From Methanosarcinaceae archaeon (GTDB lineage Archaea > Halobacteriota > Methanosarcinia > Methanosarcinales > Methanosarcinaceae): DNA of 14,433 nucleotides. The stretch covers positions 1 through 14,433 of the forward strand of contig JAGAEB010000105.1 of NCBI GenBank assembly GCA_017613335.1, read 5' to 3'. Positions 14,237-14,433 of the stretch are shown piece after piece (the stretch's first letter is position 1; each line of letters starts with the position of its first letter). The notes below the pieces were generated by a model, which was not told the DNA's origin, searched no databases, and was given only the letters and a program-made list of their open reading frames with translations. The translations under genes were made by a program, and so were the position numbers.

Positions 14237-14323
14237 TTAGCTATATTTACAGTAACAAGAAATCCTGAAAAAAAGAATCCGGGAGAAATATCGGGAGTCT
14301 GTAAGAAAATACAGAAAATAAAA

Positions 14324-14433
14324 AAACAGAAACCTAAAAAACCGAAAACAGATCAGAAACAGAAACCTAAAAAACCGAAAACAGATCAGAAACAGAAACC
14401 TAAAAAACCGAAAACAGATCAGAAACAGAAAAC
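14324..14433. repeat. 33-bp tandem array running off the window end
   Basis: Three identical copies at 14324-14356, 14357-14389 and 14390-14422, plus the start of a fourth. The unit begins AAACAGAAACCTAAAAAACC and ends GAAAACAGATCAG. There are no spacers between copies, so it is not CRISPR. The plus-strand frame starting at 14324 reads K-Q-K-P-K-K-P-K-T-D-Q per unit without stops, open from 14231, but no ATG, GTG or TTG occurs in that frame, so no gene is called. Confidence 0.9.

Noticed and set aside
14324..14433. CRISPR array
   Set aside because: The 33-bp units are contiguous and identical with no spacers, and no cas gene is present.

Overview
The window comes from a euryarchaeon, most likely a methanogen of the Methanomicrobiales (Methanocorpusculum-like; this placement is inference from protein character, not a search). 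Archaeal markers are a methanogen-type dUTPase, an AMMECR1 protein, a RecJ-like DHH protein with DnaJ-type zinc fingers, a tRNA-His with encoded G-1 and no encoded CCA, TATA-type promoters, and Shine-Dalgarno sites of the GGAGG / GGTGAT type.

Layout. 1-1860 (+): 3' part of a site-2 protease (M50) with two PDZ domains. 2010-2531 (+): GNAT acetyltransferase. 2753-3526 (-): four-CBS-domain protein with a hairpin/T8 terminator at 2671-2704. 3538-4266: gene-free spacer with a 24-bp and an 11-bp tandem array. 4267-4785 (-): dUTPase. 4786-5193: divergent spacer with a second 11-bp array. 5194-6678 (+): two-gene unit, an unrecognised charged protein followed by AMMECR1. 6888-6960 (+): tRNA-His(GUG), preceded by a strong TATA box and a hairpin. 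6961-7442: T-rich spacer with a 14-15 bp array. 7443-9966 (+): RecJ-like DHH protein plus a thioredoxin-like protein, followed by a 19-bp array and a hairpin/T7 terminator. 10160-10639 (-): two small unrecognised genes in tandem, with good promoter and ribosome-site signals. 10945-14142 (+): carB, full length and without a carA neighbour, closed by a 15-bp hairpin/T6 terminator. 14324 to the end: 33-bp tandem array running off the window.

The genes are mainly housekeeping: membrane proteolysis, nucleotide-pool sanitation (dut), DNA/RNA processing (RecJ-like), redox (thioredoxin-like) and pyrimidine/arginine precursor synthesis (carB). They form no single obvious pathway. I saw no transposase, integrase, phage gene, toxin-antitoxin pair, defence gene or CRISPR array.

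The unusual part is non-coding. Most of the longer spacers hold a short tandem array, each with its own unit length (11, 11, 14-15, 19, 24, 33 bp), and several units share an AAACAG(A)-like core. Three transcription units end in bacterial-style hairpin plus T-tract structures. I found no convincing new multi-gene system.
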